Source of the DNA: Eshraghiella sp964576255
GTDB taxonomy: Bacteria; Bacillota; Clostridia; Lachnospirales; Lachnospiraceae
Length of the DNA stretch: 64,000 nucleotides
Assembly (NCBI GenBank): GCA_964576255.1
Contig: CAZNUK010000001.1
Location: 62,001 to 126,000, forward strand
Direction: 5' to 3'
Under the pieces are notes generated by a model, which made no database searches, had not been told where the DNA came from, and was given only the letters and a program-made list of their open reading frames with translations. Below are positions 9,592-18,640 of the stretch, piece by piece. A program made the position numbers and the translations under genes. Numbering within the stretch: the first letter of the stretch is position 1; every line of letters begins with the position of its first letter.

Positions 9592-9596
9592 TAACC
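9575..9596. promoter_or_regulatory. Palindromic operator 2, AGTGA-N4-TCACT with extended arms
   Basis: GGTTAGTGA (9575-9583) and TCACTAACC (9588-9596) form a perfect 9-bp inverted repeat around TTTG. It shares the AGTGA/TCACT half-sites with operator 1 and covers the -35 box of the surface-protein promoter. Confidence 0.72.
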
Positions 9597-9663
9597 ATTC
9601 TCCCTTATATGCCTTAGGATTAGAATTAATTTTTGCCATATAATAATACGGGAGTGATATGAA

Positions 9664-9909
9664 ATGCAGGGAATTTATCCAGCTGTTGTCAATCGAATTA
9701 GACAACTATGTAAAGAGAAAAATATAACACCCAACGCATTGAGCTATGCTTCAGGGATCTCACAGTCAACAGTAAAAAGTATTTTAAACGGCGAGAGTTC
9801 TAATCCCGGCATTGTAACAATTAAAAAACTTTGTGATGGATTTGGTATAACTATTACAGAGTTTTTTGACACAGAAGATTTTAAAAATCTAGAACAAGAA
9901 TTATACTAA
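9664..9909 (+). CDS. XRE-family (Cro/C1-type) small transcriptional regulator
   Basis: 81 residues that are essentially one helix-turn-helix domain: VVNRIRQLCKEKNITPNALS, then the recognition region SGISQSTVKSILNGESSNPG, then TIKKLCDGFGITITEFFD. No effector domain follows. A TATAAT (9639-9644) and GGGAGTG ribosome site precede the ATG at 9664; an ATG at 9659 is in another frame. It is divergent from the surface-protein gene and shares the 147-bp region with the two palindromes, so it is the best candidate to bind them and to regulate that gene and perhaps itself. Confidence 0.9.
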   Translation: MQGIYPAVVNRIRQLCKEKNITPNALSYASGISQSTVKSILNGESSNPGIVTIKKLCDGFGITITEFFDTEDFKNLEQELY

Positions 9910-9926
9910 CTTACCATATTACAACA

Positions 9927-9950
9927 AAGTCGCTGATTTCTCAGCGACTT
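9927..9950. terminator. Hairpin terminator between convergent genes
   Basis: Perfect 10-bp stem AAGTCGCTGA / TCAGCGACTT with loop TTTC. On the minus strand it is followed by TGTTGTAAT and would end the popT transcript; T-tracts are weak on both sides. Confidence 0.6.
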
Positions 9951-9958
9951 AAACCATA

Positions 9959-10765
9959 TCAACACTCTTTCTTCTTTGATAACATCCATATCAAAAAGAA
10001 CCCCAGCGCCATAAGTGGCACACACAACAGCCATTCCACTCCCATAGGCACTCCCGGAAAAGCCTCAATTAAAGAACCTCCCACAAATCCCAGAATAATC
10101 AGATATATTTTATCTGGATGTTTTTCCATTGCAAGGGACAAAAACTTTGTGATTAATAAAATCCCTACAAACACTCCTCCTCCGAGAGATAACAGAAATC
10201 CGAAATCCATATTGCCGATGGCACTAAGTGTCTGCTCATACAAACCCATAATCAACAACATATAAGACACGCTTATTCCCGGTAATACAAGTGCCACAGC
10301 AAGGACAATACCGGCAATAATAAGTATTAACACGCCCCCTAAGCCTTTAAGATTTCCAGCGTTGAAAACATCTTCCGGAATAAAGGACAGAAGAATAACT
10401 ATCAGTAAGCCCAAGCCAATATATACAGGCTGTCTCCATGTAAGCTTTTTCACTCCCGATTCCTTATATATCATAGGAAGCCCCCCTGCCACAGCTCCCA
10501 TAAAGAAAAACATCATTGGCTTTGGAAACCTCGTAATTAATCCCTCTAAAGGTTTTGCGAAAAGCACCATCCCGAGCAATGCTCCCACAACAAAAATTCC
10601 CAGAAACACTATATTTCCCTTCGGTTTTTTACGAAAATCCGCAATGGCAGAAATCAGTCGGTCATAAATTCCAAGAATCATTGCCATAGAGCCCCCACTG
10701 ACTCCCGGCACCAGCATAGTTCCCCCAATAGCCATACCTTTTAAAGCGGTAATTATTTTTTTCAT
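9959..10765 (-). CDS. popT: DUF368 membrane protein, PopT-type polyprenyl-phosphate transporter
   Basis: 268 residues, about 8 hydrophobic segments. It has the DUF368 signature MAIGGTMLVPGVSGGSMAMI at the N-terminus and a second related motif, VLPGISVSYMLLIMGLYEQ, in the second half. Characterised DUF368 proteins return undecaprenyl phosphate across the membrane for reuse in wall and surface-glycan synthesis. The start at 10765 (MKKIITALKG) has AAAGGAGAG ahead; an upstream GTG would lie in the preceding terminator hairpin. It follows a flippase gene, a sensible neighbour for lipid carrier recycling. Confidence 0.85.
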   Translation of the reverse strand: MKKIITALKGMAIGGTMLVPGVSGGSMAMILGIYDRLISAIADFRKKPKGNIVFLGIFVVGALLGMVLFAKPLEGLITRFPKPMMFFFMGAVAGGLPMIYKESGVKKLTWRQPVYIGLGLLIVILLSFIPEDVFNAGNLKGLGGVLILIIAGIVLAVALVLPGISVSYMLLIMGLYEQTLSAIGNMDFGFLLSLGGGVFVGILLITKFLSLAMEKHPDKIYLIILGFVGGSLIEAFPGVPMGVEWLLCVPLMALGFFLIWMLSKKKEC

Positions 10766-10787
10766 ACACACTCTCCTTTTAATGAAA

Positions 10788-10821
10788 AACACCCGACTAT
10801 GTCATGTCATAATCGGGTGTT
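10788..10821 (-). terminator. Terminator of the flippase gene
   Basis: AACACCCGA (10788-10796) pairs with TCGGGTGTT (10813-10821), with 3 more inner pairs; on the minus strand TTTTTC follows. It overlaps the flippase stop codon. Confidence 0.75.
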
Positions 10822-12085
10822 AGTTAATATTTTCTTGTCTACACATACATATTAATGCCAGCAAAAGATAACCGGCAGTACGAACCACATTTGTTATCAC
10901 ATATCCAAGAGTCGCTCCCATAATAAAGCCATTTCTTGTCATTATCGGTACAATAATTGCTGCAACTATTGTAGCTATTACATTAATTATTATGCTGAAA
11001 TGTTGTTTTCTATAAATTATTATTATATTTTCAAATAAAGTATATGCCGCAACCAGTCCACCGCTTAACATCAAAAGGGCATTAACCACATTGTAGCCAT
11101 GAAGGTCGGTTCCATATATAAGGGTAAGAAAATCTCCGCCCAGAAAGTACATAAATACCATAGATACTACAGTAATACCAAGTACCACTCCAAGCTGATA
11201 TACTACCAACCGTCTAAATCCCTTGCGGTTACCGTCACTGTGATAAATCGCCATTTTGGACAGCCAGGTTCTCATAGTGAAACCAGCCAGAAGCTCCACC
11301 ACAAAGGTAGGCATAAACAGCATACTGAATCTTCCTACACCAATCTCACTGCCTTCACCTTCATAATTCTCTATGGCATACTTAGGTGAGTTGTTAATGT
11401 ACGCATGCAAAAATGAGCTCAAAAACAGTGAAAAACAGGACGCTCCTATCTGCAACATAGATTTAATTCTGAAATTAAATCCTACCTTGGAAAAATGACC
11501 TAAAAGAGGCAAATCCACTATAATCAGTAAAAGTACAGACTCTACTGCCAGCATTACTGCTGAAAATACCAGATTACGGGTAATAATAACCATACCACAG
11601 AAAGTCAGAAGCATAATAATATTTTTGACAAACTGACTTTTGCCACTTACATCCAGTCTCAGCTTCTGCTGATATAATCCCTCAAACAAATCCGAAAAAC
11701 TCTCGGAAATTCTGTGAACTGTAAACGCTGCAATAACTATGGCTGTATCCCCGGTGTATCCTCCTGCTATTATCCATATAACAGTAATAATTACCGTCAG
11801 AGAACAAGTTATTATACGAAAAGATAAATACTCCGAAAAGGAATATTTATCTTTTACATCTGAAACCTGAAAATTTCTTACCGAAAAACGTCCCACCGTA
11901 AGCATCTGCTGGGCAATCATCATTCCAATGGAATAAATATTTGCCTGCACATCTCCTAACATATGCGAAACAACCATAAGAAATGCCAAAGAAGTAACGG
12001 AATATACCATTCCTGAAGCTACTGTCCATATAAAGCTGTTGCCCAATAGGCCGGCTTGTTTTTTTAAGAAAAATCTCTTATACAT
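10820..12085 (-). CDS. Polysaccharide-type flippase (MATE/MOP superfamily membrane protein)
   Basis: About 421 residues and around 12 predicted transmembrane segments, in the pattern of polysaccharide export proteins. It starts with a charged end, MYKRFFLKKQAGLLGNSFIW, typical of this superfamily, and contains FSDLFEGLYQQKLRLDVSGK in the first half. Function as a lipid-linked glycan flippase is inferred from fold and from the adjacent PopT-like gene; the substrate is unknown. The start is uncertain: I take the ATG at 12085 because the longer ORF (to 12121) would overlap the DUF1858 gene by 29 bases, and AAGAGG lies a little far (about 12 nt) upstream. Confidence 0.72.
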   Translation of the reverse strand: MYKRFFLKKQAGLLGNSFIWTVASGMVYSVTSLAFLMVVSHMLGDVQANIYSIGMMIAQQMLTVGRFSVRNFQVSDVKDKYSFSEYLSFRIITCSLTVIITVIWIIAGGYTGDTAIVIAAFTVHRISESFSDLFEGLYQQKLRLDVSGKSQFVKNIIMLLTFCGMVIITRNLVFSAVMLAVESVLLLIIVDLPLLGHFSKVGFNFRIKSMLQIGASCFSLFLSSFLHAYINNSPKYAIENYEGEGSEIGVGRFSMLFMPTFVVELLAGFTMRTWLSKMAIYHSDGNRKGFRRLVVYQLGVVLGITVVSMVFMYFLGGDFLTLIYGTDLHGYNVVNALLMLSGGLVAAYTLFENIIIIYRKQHFSIIINVIATIVAAIIVPIMTRNGFIMGATLGYVITNVVRTAGYLLLALICMCRQENIN

Positions 12086-12092
12086 GGAACAA

Positions 12093-12311
12093 TTATGCCT
12101 CTTTTGCCTCTTTCTCTGCAAGGTACTTGTTAATGCAGGCCTCTAACTCATCCGGATTAATTCCGTGAACCATTGCTGCTTCCTCTAAGGTCTCGCCCTG
12201 TGCGGATGGACATCCTACACAATGCATTCCTGCATCAAGAAGAATCGGAATTATATCCGTGTCAACCTGAATAATGTCGTGAATAATCATTTTTTTGTTA
12301 ATTGTTGCCAT
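12093..12311 (-). CDS. DUF1858 small protein with CVGCPS redox motif
   Basis: 72 residues. It matches the DUF1858 / hybrid-cluster-associated disulfide family, also seen at the N-terminus of the ScdA/RIC iron-sulfur repair proteins: IIPILLDAGMHCVGCPSAQGETLEEAA. The two cysteines of CVGC are the family's proposed redox or metal pair. The gene starts at 12311 behind AGGAGG and sits just upstream of the flippase, with 7 bases between them. It may act with nitrosative or oxygen stress enzymes, but none is nearby. Confidence 0.85.
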   Translation of the reverse strand: MATINKKMIIHDIIQVDTDIIPILLDAGMHCVGCPSAQGETLEEAAMVHGINPDELEACINKYLAEKEAKEA

Positions 12312-12412
12312 TTTAATATCCTCCTATGTGTATAGCATTCCCTCAAATTACCTGCATTATGATTATATAATAGGAAAAACATTATGACAAGTTATTGTCC
12401 ATATTTTTCTTC

Positions 12413-12441
12413 TTGTGTTTCCGCAAATAATCAATTATAAT
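12413..12441 (+). promoter_or_regulatory. Promoter of the ferredoxin gene
   Basis: TTGTGT (12413-12418), 17-bp spacer, consensus TATAAT (12436-12441), then AGGAGG at 12467-12472. Confidence 0.65.
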
Positions 12442-12480
12442 GAATTCTAGCATACATATATTTTTTAGGAGGTAATTGAT

Positions 12481-12651
12481 ATGGCATATGTTATTTCTGA
12501 CAGCTGCGTAAGCTGTGGTTCTTGTGCATCAGGATGTCCTGTTAACGCAATCGCACCTGGAGATGCACATTATGAAATCGATAAGGATGCTTGCCTTTCA
12601 TGCGGAGCATGTGAAGCAGCTTGTCCTGTAGGCGCTATTTCAGCTGAATAA
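12481..12651 (+). CDS. Clostridial 2[4Fe-4S] ferredoxin
   Basis: 56 residues with two complete cluster motifs, CVSCGSCASGCP and CLSCGACEAACP, in the classic symmetric arrangement of clostridial ferredoxins. It is a small soluble low-potential electron carrier for pyruvate:ferredoxin oxidoreductase, hydrogenase or Rnf. It has its own promoter, an AGGAGG ribosome site 8 bases before the ATG, and its own terminator, the layout of a highly expressed single gene. Confidence 0.96.
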   Translation: MAYVISDSCVSCGSCASGCPVNAIAPGDAHYEIDKDACLSCGACEAACPVGAISAE

Positions 12652-12664
12652 TTATTTTACGAAG

Positions 12665-12688
12665 AAAGGAAGTCTTGGTACTTCCTTT
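12665..12688 (+). terminator. Terminator after ferredoxin
   Basis: Stem AAAGGAAGT / ACTTCCTTT with loop CTTGGT, running into a T-tract. Confidence 0.88.
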
Positions 12689-12716
12689 TTTTATGTTATC
12701 AAAAGCTCCGATTTTT

Positions 12717-13268
12717 TTATTTAATCGCAAGCTTTCTTCTTTTACGCTTGAATTTAGATTCCTTCATCACTGCTGCCTCTTTATTACTGCGCTGACAGCT
12801 TCTGATAGTTTCATCTAGTCTTTTATATCGTTCCTCTTCTGCTTCCTCCCTCATTCTCATTAGATAATCCATCTCCTTCAAAACCTTTGTACTTACAGTA
12901 TCTGAGATTTCTCCTCCAAGAATAACGTTATTTTCTCTTAGGGACTGGGTTACAATTCCACCGATAATTGCCTTAAACTGCTCCATCTTATCTTCCTGGT
13001 TGGTCACTCTTTCAACCGGCGGAATACTCACCGCCGGAAGTTCATTTTTTTCAAGCAACTCATTCTTAATTGCCTTCAGCTGAAATCCTCTTTTTTTGAG
13101 TTCCTTTACCCGACTGAGAAGCTCTAATTGTTCTGCTGAATAATATCTGTGTCCCAACTCATTTCTCTCAATTTCAATTCCCAGCTCGTCCTCCCAATAA
13201 CGTAAAACATGAGGCTCCAATCCGGTTTTAACTGATGCTTCCGAAATTATGTAACGTTTATTTTCCAT
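12717..13268 (-). CDS. MerR-family transcriptional regulator
   Basis: 183 residues. The N-terminal winged helix-turn-helix reads YIISEASVKTGLEPHVLRYW, then GIEIERNELGHRYYSAEQ and LLSRVKELKKRGFQLKAIKN, the MerR signature. The C-terminal half is charged and helical, with no metal-binding cysteines or drug-binding domain, and ends in a basic tail. The effector and target are unknown. The ATG at 13268 is preferred because GGAG sits about 9 bases before it, inside an upstream in-frame ATG that itself lacks a ribosome site. Confidence 0.88.
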   Translation of the reverse strand: MENKRYIISEASVKTGLEPHVLRYWEDELGIEIERNELGHRYYSAEQLELLSRVKELKKRGFQLKAIKNELLEKNELPAVSIPPVERVTNQEDKMEQFKAIIGGIVTQSLRENNVILGGEISDTVSTKVLKEMDYLMRMREEAEEERYKRLDETIRSCQRSNKEAAVMKESKFKRKRRKLAIK

Positions 13269-13374
13269 CTTTATCTCCATTTCACAAGTTTAAGGTATAA
13301 TACCTAAGCATGATTATATCATTACATAATTTCCCTGTATCCATATACCATCGACGATTTAGGACAAAAAAATA

Positions 13375-13402
13375 CCGTAATCAACACATCGGTCAATTAC
13401 GG
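13375..13402 (-). terminator. Terminator of the gdpP-rplI-dnaB operon
   Basis: CCGTAAT (13375-13381) pairs with ATTACGG (13396-13402); on the minus strand TATTTTTTTG follows. It lies just after the dnaB stop codon. Confidence 0.78.
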
Positions 13403-13408
13403 CATTTA

Positions 13409-14764
13409 TTATTCTTCATCATTATTGCGTCTATCTCTGTAATCCAAATTACCAAATTTGGTTAAATCCGGTAACCATACAAGCTCAACAGTTCCAACAG
13501 GACCATTTCTCTGCTTGGCAATAATAATCTCTGCAATTCCCTTACGTGCACTGTCTGGATTATAATACTCATCTCGATAAATAAACATTGCCACGTCCGC
13601 ATCCTGCTCGATAGCTCCGGATTCTCTAAGGTCTGAAAGCATCGGTCTCTTATCAGGTCTTGACTCCACCGCACGGCTTAACTGAGAAAGTGCAATAACC
13701 GGAACATTCAGTTCTCTGGCAATACCCTTAAGCGAACGGGAAATCTCTGAAACCTCCTGCTGTCTGGATTCACTTTTTCCACCACCGGACATAAGCTGAA
13801 TATAGTCAATCATAATCAAATCCAGTCTGCCCTCGCTCTTAAGCTTACGACATTTACTTCTTAACTCTCCAATGGAAATTCCCGGCGTGTCATCAATAAT
13901 CAATCTGGAATTACCAACTCTTGATGCTCCTTCTGCAACACTTCCCCATTCAGACGGGCTTAAATCGCCTGTTCTGATATGCTTGGAATCAACACTTGAT
14001 TCCATTGAAATAATTCTGTTAACAAGCTGGAGCTTGGACATTTCCAAACTAAATATTGCAGTATAATATTCGTGTTTAACGGATACATACTGGGCTATAT
14101 TAAGTACAAAAGCAGTTTTACCCATGGATGGTCTGGCCGCCACCAGAATGAAATCCGAGTTCTGAAGACCTGCTGTCTTATAATCCAAATCTGTAAATCC
14201 GGTAGGAATACCAGTTATCTTACCACCTGCTTTTGCTGCCACAGACATCTTATCAAGAGCTTCTTTAACGACCTCTCCAATTGGCTGAAATTCTCCACTT
14301 CCCCCACTTTGGGTTACAGAAGTAATATCTTTCTCCGCGTTGTAGAGAATCTTCACCAAATCATCCTGCCCTGAATAACACGCCTCTTCAATGCCCTGGG
14401 ATTTGCGAATAAGGTTTCTTAATATTGATTTTTCTTTAACAATTCCTGCGTAATGCTTAATATTAGCTGATGTTGGCACAGCTGCTAACACCTCGCGGAT
14501 AAATTCCATCTCGCCGATTTCAGGTGGTGCCTGATTCTGTCTGAGTTTCTCCTGAACCTGTACAAGGTCAGCCGGCTTGCCCTCTTTCTCCAATTGCGCC
14601 ATTGCTTCAAACAAAAGCCCATATTGTGAAGTATAAAAATCATCTTTAGAAAGAGTATCCGTAGCTGCAATTACCGCCTCTCTATCCATTAACATTGAGC
14701 CAATAACTGCTTTTTCCGCTTCTACGCTATGTGGCATTACGCGCTTAATGAGCGCTTCATCCAT
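13409..14764 (-). CDS. dnaB: Replicative DNA helicase DnaB
   Basis: 451 residues, the normal length, with no intein. The N-terminal domain begins MPHSVEAEKAVIGSMLMD. The RecA-like domain has Walker A ARPSMGKTAF (about 210), Walker B LIMIDYIQLMSG and the arginine-finger region KRPMLSDLRESGAIEQDAD. It is the hexameric 5'-3' helicase at replication forks. Its ribosome site GAGGCATAAG lies at the end of rplI, 3 bases upstream, and the gdpP-rplI-dnaB order is conserved in Firmicutes. Confidence 0.98.
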   Translation of the reverse strand: MDEALIKRVMPHSVEAEKAVIGSMLMDREAVIAATDTLSKDDFYTSQYGLLFEAMAQLEKEGKPADLVQVQEKLRQNQAPPEIGEMEFIREVLAAVPTSANIKHYAGIVKEKSILRNLIRKSQGIEEACYSGQDDLVKILYNAEKDITSVTQSGGSGEFQPIGEVVKEALDKMSVAAKAGGKITGIPTGFTDLDYKTAGLQNSDFILVAARPSMGKTAFVLNIAQYVSVKHEYYTAIFSLEMSKLQLVNRIISMESSVDSKHIRTGDLSPSEWGSVAEGASRVGNSRLIIDDTPGISIGELRSKCRKLKSEGRLDLIMIDYIQLMSGGGKSESRQQEVSEISRSLKGIARELNVPVIALSQLSRAVESRPDKRPMLSDLRESGAIEQDADVAMFIYRDEYYNPDSARKGIAEIIIAKQRNGPVGTVELVWLPDLTKFGNLDYRDRRNNDEE

Positions 14765-14767
14765 ATC

Positions 14768-15214
14768 TTATGCCTCTCTAACATGAACGGTTAATTTGGC
14801 TGTCACTTCTCTGTGAAGCTTAACCGTTACTATGCTTGTTCCTATTGTTCTGATTGGTTCATCAAGTGTGATTTTTTTCTTATCAAGCTCAATGCCATGC
14901 TGTTTTTTACATGCTTCTGCAATTTCCTTGGATGAAACAGAACCAAATGAACGCCCGTCCTTGCCAGATTTAATCGCAGTCTCAACTGAAAGCTCTTCAA
15001 TTCTTGCAGCAAGAGCCTTAGCCTCATCTAACTGCTCCTTTGCAACCTTTTCTTCATGTGCTTTCTGAAGCTTTAAATCGTTAAGATTTTTGGCGTTAGC
15101 CTCCACTCCCAATTTTTTAGGGAGAATGCAGTTACGTGCATATCCGTCACTGACCTCCACTGTCTGTCCTTTTTTACCAAGGGATTTAACATCCTGTAAT
15201 AAAATAACCTTCAT
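14768..15214 (-). CDS. rplI: 50S ribosomal protein L9
   Basis: 148 residues. It starts MKVILLQDVKSLGKKGQTVE and continues VSDGYARNCILPKKLG, the L9 N-terminal 23S-binding domain. A long connecting helix, then the C-terminal domain GKDGRSFGSVSSKEIAEA, follow. Its start codon shares one base with the gdpP stop (TAATG), indicating coupled translation. Confidence 0.98.
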   Translation of the reverse strand: MKVILLQDVKSLGKKGQTVEVSDGYARNCILPKKLGVEANAKNLNDLKLQKAHEEKVAKEQLDEAKALAARIEELSVETAIKSGKDGRSFGSVSSKEIAEACKKQHGIELDKKKITLDEPIRTIGTSIVTVKLHREVTAKLTVHVREA

Positions 15215-17256
15215 TAAATTGCGCCCTCCTGTATCATCTTATCAATAGTTCTCTGGAGAATAATCTTAGCTTCGTCAGGGTTAACCTCTTTAAGCTGGGC
15301 TCCCGCAATGGTCATATGACCACCACCGCCAAGTCTTTCCATAATAATCTGGACATTAACTTCATCAATGGATCTGGCACTTATATAAATCTCATTATTG
15401 TAATAGGTAATTACAAAGGATGCCTTAATTCCAGCAACGTTAAGTAACTCATTAGCAGCCTGTGCACCTACAATTGTAGGACTATGGAGACCAGCACTTG
15501 GACAGAAGGAAATTGCGTAGCAATCCTTATATATCTCCATATGCCTTACAGCCTCAGCCTTAGCCTTATATTCTGCCATATCACTTCTTAAGAGCTTGCG
15601 CACTCTGATAATATCAGCACCATTTCTTCTGACAAATGCAGCTGCCTCAAAGGTCCTTGCGCCGGCTTTGTTAGTAAAGTTATTAGTATCAATAACTATT
15701 CCTGCGTATATAGTGTCCGCTTCAATTGCCTTAATTCGGATATTCTCACCAATGTACTGCAAAATCTCCGCAACCATTTCACAGGCTGAAGATGCATATG
15801 GCTCGATGTATGACAAAGTAGCATTCTCAATAGGTTCACTACCCTGTCTATGATGGTCCAGAACCACCACATTCTTACATTTTGAAATAAGGTCAGGGCA
15901 CTCTGTATAGCTCTTTTTATTAACGTCTACTACCACCAAAAGAGTATTGGCTGTTACCTTAGCAAGTGCTTCCTCGCTTGTTACAAACAAATCCTTATCG
16001 TGGTCAGCACTGTTTTTGTACAAATCTATGAATGGCTGTAAAGAAGTTGTAATATCGTTGAGAACAATATTTGCTTTTTTAGCAAATACTCTTGCCGCTG
16101 CAAAAATACCCACAGCAGCACCTACAGCATCTACGTCACTGATTTTATGTCCCATAATAAGCACATTATCCGTACTTTCAAGAAGTTCTCGTAAAGCATG
16201 CGCCTTAACTCGTGCTTTAACTCGTGTGTTTTTCTCTATGGAATTAGTCTTACCACCATAATACGTAACCTTGTTACCCTCACGAACAACTGCCTGGTCA
16301 CCGCCACGTCCAAGAGCAAGGTCAATAGCAGCTCTTGCCATCTCGTAATTCTTCTCATAGGTGGTATTCATAGCGCCTACACCAATACTGATGGTAATGG
16401 ACATCTCATTACCGATGTTAACGCCCTTAACCTCTTCGAGAATAGAGAATCTGTCTTCTCTAAGCTGTTCTAAGAATTTGTAACGGATTATAACAAGATA
16501 TTTGTCCTTCTCAAGCTTCTTAACGATACCATTACCTGCTGTAATGTATTTATTAATCTTACGGTCAACAAGTGCAATTAACAAAGAACGTCTAACTTCA
16601 TCAATGCTCTCTAATGCCTCGTCATAATTATCTATATATATAAGTGCGGTAACAATTCTCTCATCGCGTAATTCCTTACGGCATGCATTAATCTCTGTTT
16701 CATCAAAAAGATACATTGCATAAATAGCCGAATCAGAACCGGCAATTATCAGACTGGTTTCAGCATTAATATCCTCAAGATTAATTGGCTCCAGTACAAC
16801 GCGATAGTCTCTGTCATTATAACTAACAGAGGTCTCTGAAGATGTACCATACACAACCTTTTCCGGCATAGCAACCTTCATAAATACAGAACCCACATTC
16901 TTATGAAGATTCTCTTTGCCAATGATTTCCTCCAAAGATTTATTAGTCCAGATAATCTTACCTGACTCATCCACCAGACCATATGGAACCGAAAAATCTG
17001 CCAGCAACCGCTTCTGCATCTGGGCGTATCCCGATGCAAAATCCACCATACTTTTGGTAATCGTAGTCTGTTTGGTAATATAAAAAATCACCAACATAAT
17101 CACATACAGGAGTAATGCCACCAACACAAATAAACCCGCTCTGACATTAATAAAAAACGCCCCTATGTCTACAAACGCAACAAATATAGCTGAATATATC
17201 GGCCAATGCATTAATGTACGAAATGGCCCCTTTAGTTTTCCAAAGATATTTTTCAT
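15214..17256 (-). CDS. gdpP: Cyclic-di-AMP phosphodiesterase GdpP
   Basis: 680 residues. Two N-terminal transmembrane helices (about 15-60) are followed by a PAS domain (about 75-160), a degenerate GGDEF domain (no GGDEF motif; about 170-330) and a DHH/DHHA1 phosphodiesterase. Catalytic motifs are complete: IMGHKISDVDAVGAAVG (about 367), VVVDVNKKSY, VVLDHHRQG, IVIDTNNF and GGGGHMTIAGA (about 643). It hydrolyses c-di-AMP, so it influences potassium balance and wall stress. It leads the gdpP-rplI-dnaB operon. The ribosome site AGGAGAAGGA and a TATAAT at about 17288-17293 lie upstream. Confidence 0.96.
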   Translation of the reverse strand: MKNIFGKLKGPFRTLMHWPIYSAIFVAFVDIGAFFINVRAGLFVLVALLLYVIMLVIFYITKQTTITKSMVDFASGYAQMQKRLLADFSVPYGLVDESGKIIWTNKSLEEIIGKENLHKNVGSVFMKVAMPEKVVYGTSSETSVSYNDRDYRVVLEPINLEDINAETSLIIAGSDSAIYAMYLFDETEINACRKELRDERIVTALIYIDNYDEALESIDEVRRSLLIALVDRKINKYITAGNGIVKKLEKDKYLVIIRYKFLEQLREDRFSILEEVKGVNIGNEMSITISIGVGAMNTTYEKNYEMARAAIDLALGRGGDQAVVREGNKVTYYGGKTNSIEKNTRVKARVKAHALRELLESTDNVLIMGHKISDVDAVGAAVGIFAAARVFAKKANIVLNDITTSLQPFIDLYKNSADHDKDLFVTSEEALAKVTANTLLVVVDVNKKSYTECPDLISKCKNVVVLDHHRQGSEPIENATLSYIEPYASSACEMVAEILQYIGENIRIKAIEADTIYAGIVIDTNNFTNKAGARTFEAAAFVRRNGADIIRVRKLLRSDMAEYKAKAEAVRHMEIYKDCYAISFCPSAGLHSPTIVGAQAANELLNVAGIKASFVITYYNNEIYISARSIDEVNVQIIMERLGGGGHMTIAGAQLKEVNPDEAKIILQRTIDKMIQEGAI

Positions 17257-17338
17257 ACGTCCTTCTCCTGTTTCAAACGATTAGTATATTATATCACGGT
17301 CAAGCTTTCTTTTCCATACAAAGATTGATTTTTGGTTA

Positions 17339-18517
17339 TCACTTTTTCAAGCATACCTTTAACACTGGGGATGAGAAGCTCTCTGCATCTTTTTTCTGAT
17401 GCCATTCACGCTTATTTTCGTACATCATCTTATCTGCCCGACGAATAATATCCGATATATTTTTGCCTTCACCTACTGCGTAGCCGCGGGAAACCGATAT
17501 TGGATGCTCCCAATCGTTTGCCGCCTTATTAAGAGCCTCTTCCCACTTAATGAGTTTCTCCCTAACTTCTTTCTCATCACAATTCATAATAATCATTACA
17601 AATTCGTCCCCGCCGATTCTGTATGCCATATCTTTAGGTCCGATAATACTTCTAATACTGGTTGCAACCATAGAAATAAGTTGGTCTCCGGCCTCATGTC
17701 CTATTGTGTCATTGGTTATTTTCAGATCATTAATGTCCCAGAAAATAACTGCAACTTTTTCAATATTTGTGTATTTTCCATTAATCATATCCAAGTATTT
17801 ACTCTTGTTATATAACCCTGTCATTCCGTCAACTTCTGCCAGATTTTCCATCTTTTCTGCATAAGAATGATTCATCATAATGATTTTGGAAATACTGTTA
17901 CATACCATTGCAAATCCTGCAGCAATCATACATCTTGGAAGGACAAAAAATATTGTTAAAGTCTCAAGTGGATTGTTGTTAACTTCCGTAAGTAGAAATT
18001 CATTATTAGTCCCTAAATAATCTGACATCGGTTTACCTGAAAGCAACACCATATTTGTATCACACAAACCATAATAGTATCCCACAAAAACACTTAATAT
18101 TATACTAATAACCATTAGTGCATATGTATAAATAATTACCTTTTTTGAACAATACATTGCACTACACACAATCGGAAGGAGACATGCCAGTATAGCATGA
18201 AATGTCATTGTAGCAGTCATAATAGTTATAATTACTACAAGCCACAGTAAAATATAGTATTTCATCCTTTTATGGGATAAATCTCCAAAAAAGCACACAA
18301 GTCCTCCTAATACATATACAGCCAGCGAACTAAAAAAACATATACTTGTCATAGTTCTGTCAACCAAAAATATATTAAGCATTGTAAGAAGCCACACAAT
18401 AAATGCAATAATTATAGCACTTGTGGCACATCTTATTACATATCTGTTTGCCACTTCCTCACTGTTATTTTTATAATCATTGATAAGTATGTTTTCTTTT
18501 GTGCGGCGTATTTTCAT
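17339..18517 (-). CDS. Membrane-bound diguanylate cyclase (GGDEF)
   Basis: 392 residues. About six transmembrane helices (roughly 25-220) form an uncharacterised sensor. A C-terminal GGDEF domain follows, opening EVDGMTGLYNKSKYLD, then FWDINDLKITNDTIGHEAGD, with the intact active loop YRIGGDEFVMI and the late motif SVSRGYAVG. It should make c-di-GMP. I see no RxxD inhibitory site in the five residues before GGDEF (MAYRI). c-di-GMP would fit a motile, piliated cell. It is monocistronic; no clear terminator is visible at its end before gdpP. Confidence 0.93.
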   Translation of the reverse strand: MKIRRTKENILINDYKNNSEEVANRYVIRCATSAIIIAFIVWLLTMLNIFLVDRTMTSICFFSSLAVYVLGGLVCFFGDLSHKRMKYYILLWLVVIITIMTATMTFHAILACLLPIVCSAMYCSKKVIIYTYALMVISIILSVFVGYYYGLCDTNMVLLSGKPMSDYLGTNNEFLLTEVNNNPLETLTIFFVLPRCMIAAGFAMVCNSISKIIMMNHSYAEKMENLAEVDGMTGLYNKSKYLDMINGKYTNIEKVAVIFWDINDLKITNDTIGHEAGDQLISMVATSIRSIIGPKDMAYRIGGDEFVMIIMNCDEKEVREKLIKWEEALNKAANDWEHPISVSRGYAVGEGKNISDIIRRADKMMYENKREWHQKKDAESFSSPVLKVCLKK

Positions 18518-18603
18518 AGTATTTTTCTCCGTTAAAAATATTTATACTTATGTATAATTTTACTATCAACGTATTAATTCCGTCAAGGTTATGCAGTAAA
18601 AAA

Positions 18604-18625
18604 CGCCGGTGGAATTCCACCGACG
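18604..18625 (-). terminator. Terminator of the NAD salvage operon
   Basis: Palindrome CGGTGGAATTCCACCG (18607-18622) with two further pairs beyond one mismatch. On the minus strand GCGTTTTTTAC follows. It lies just after nadE. Confidence 0.82.
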
Positions 18626-18640
18626 CAGTTTAATTCTCCT

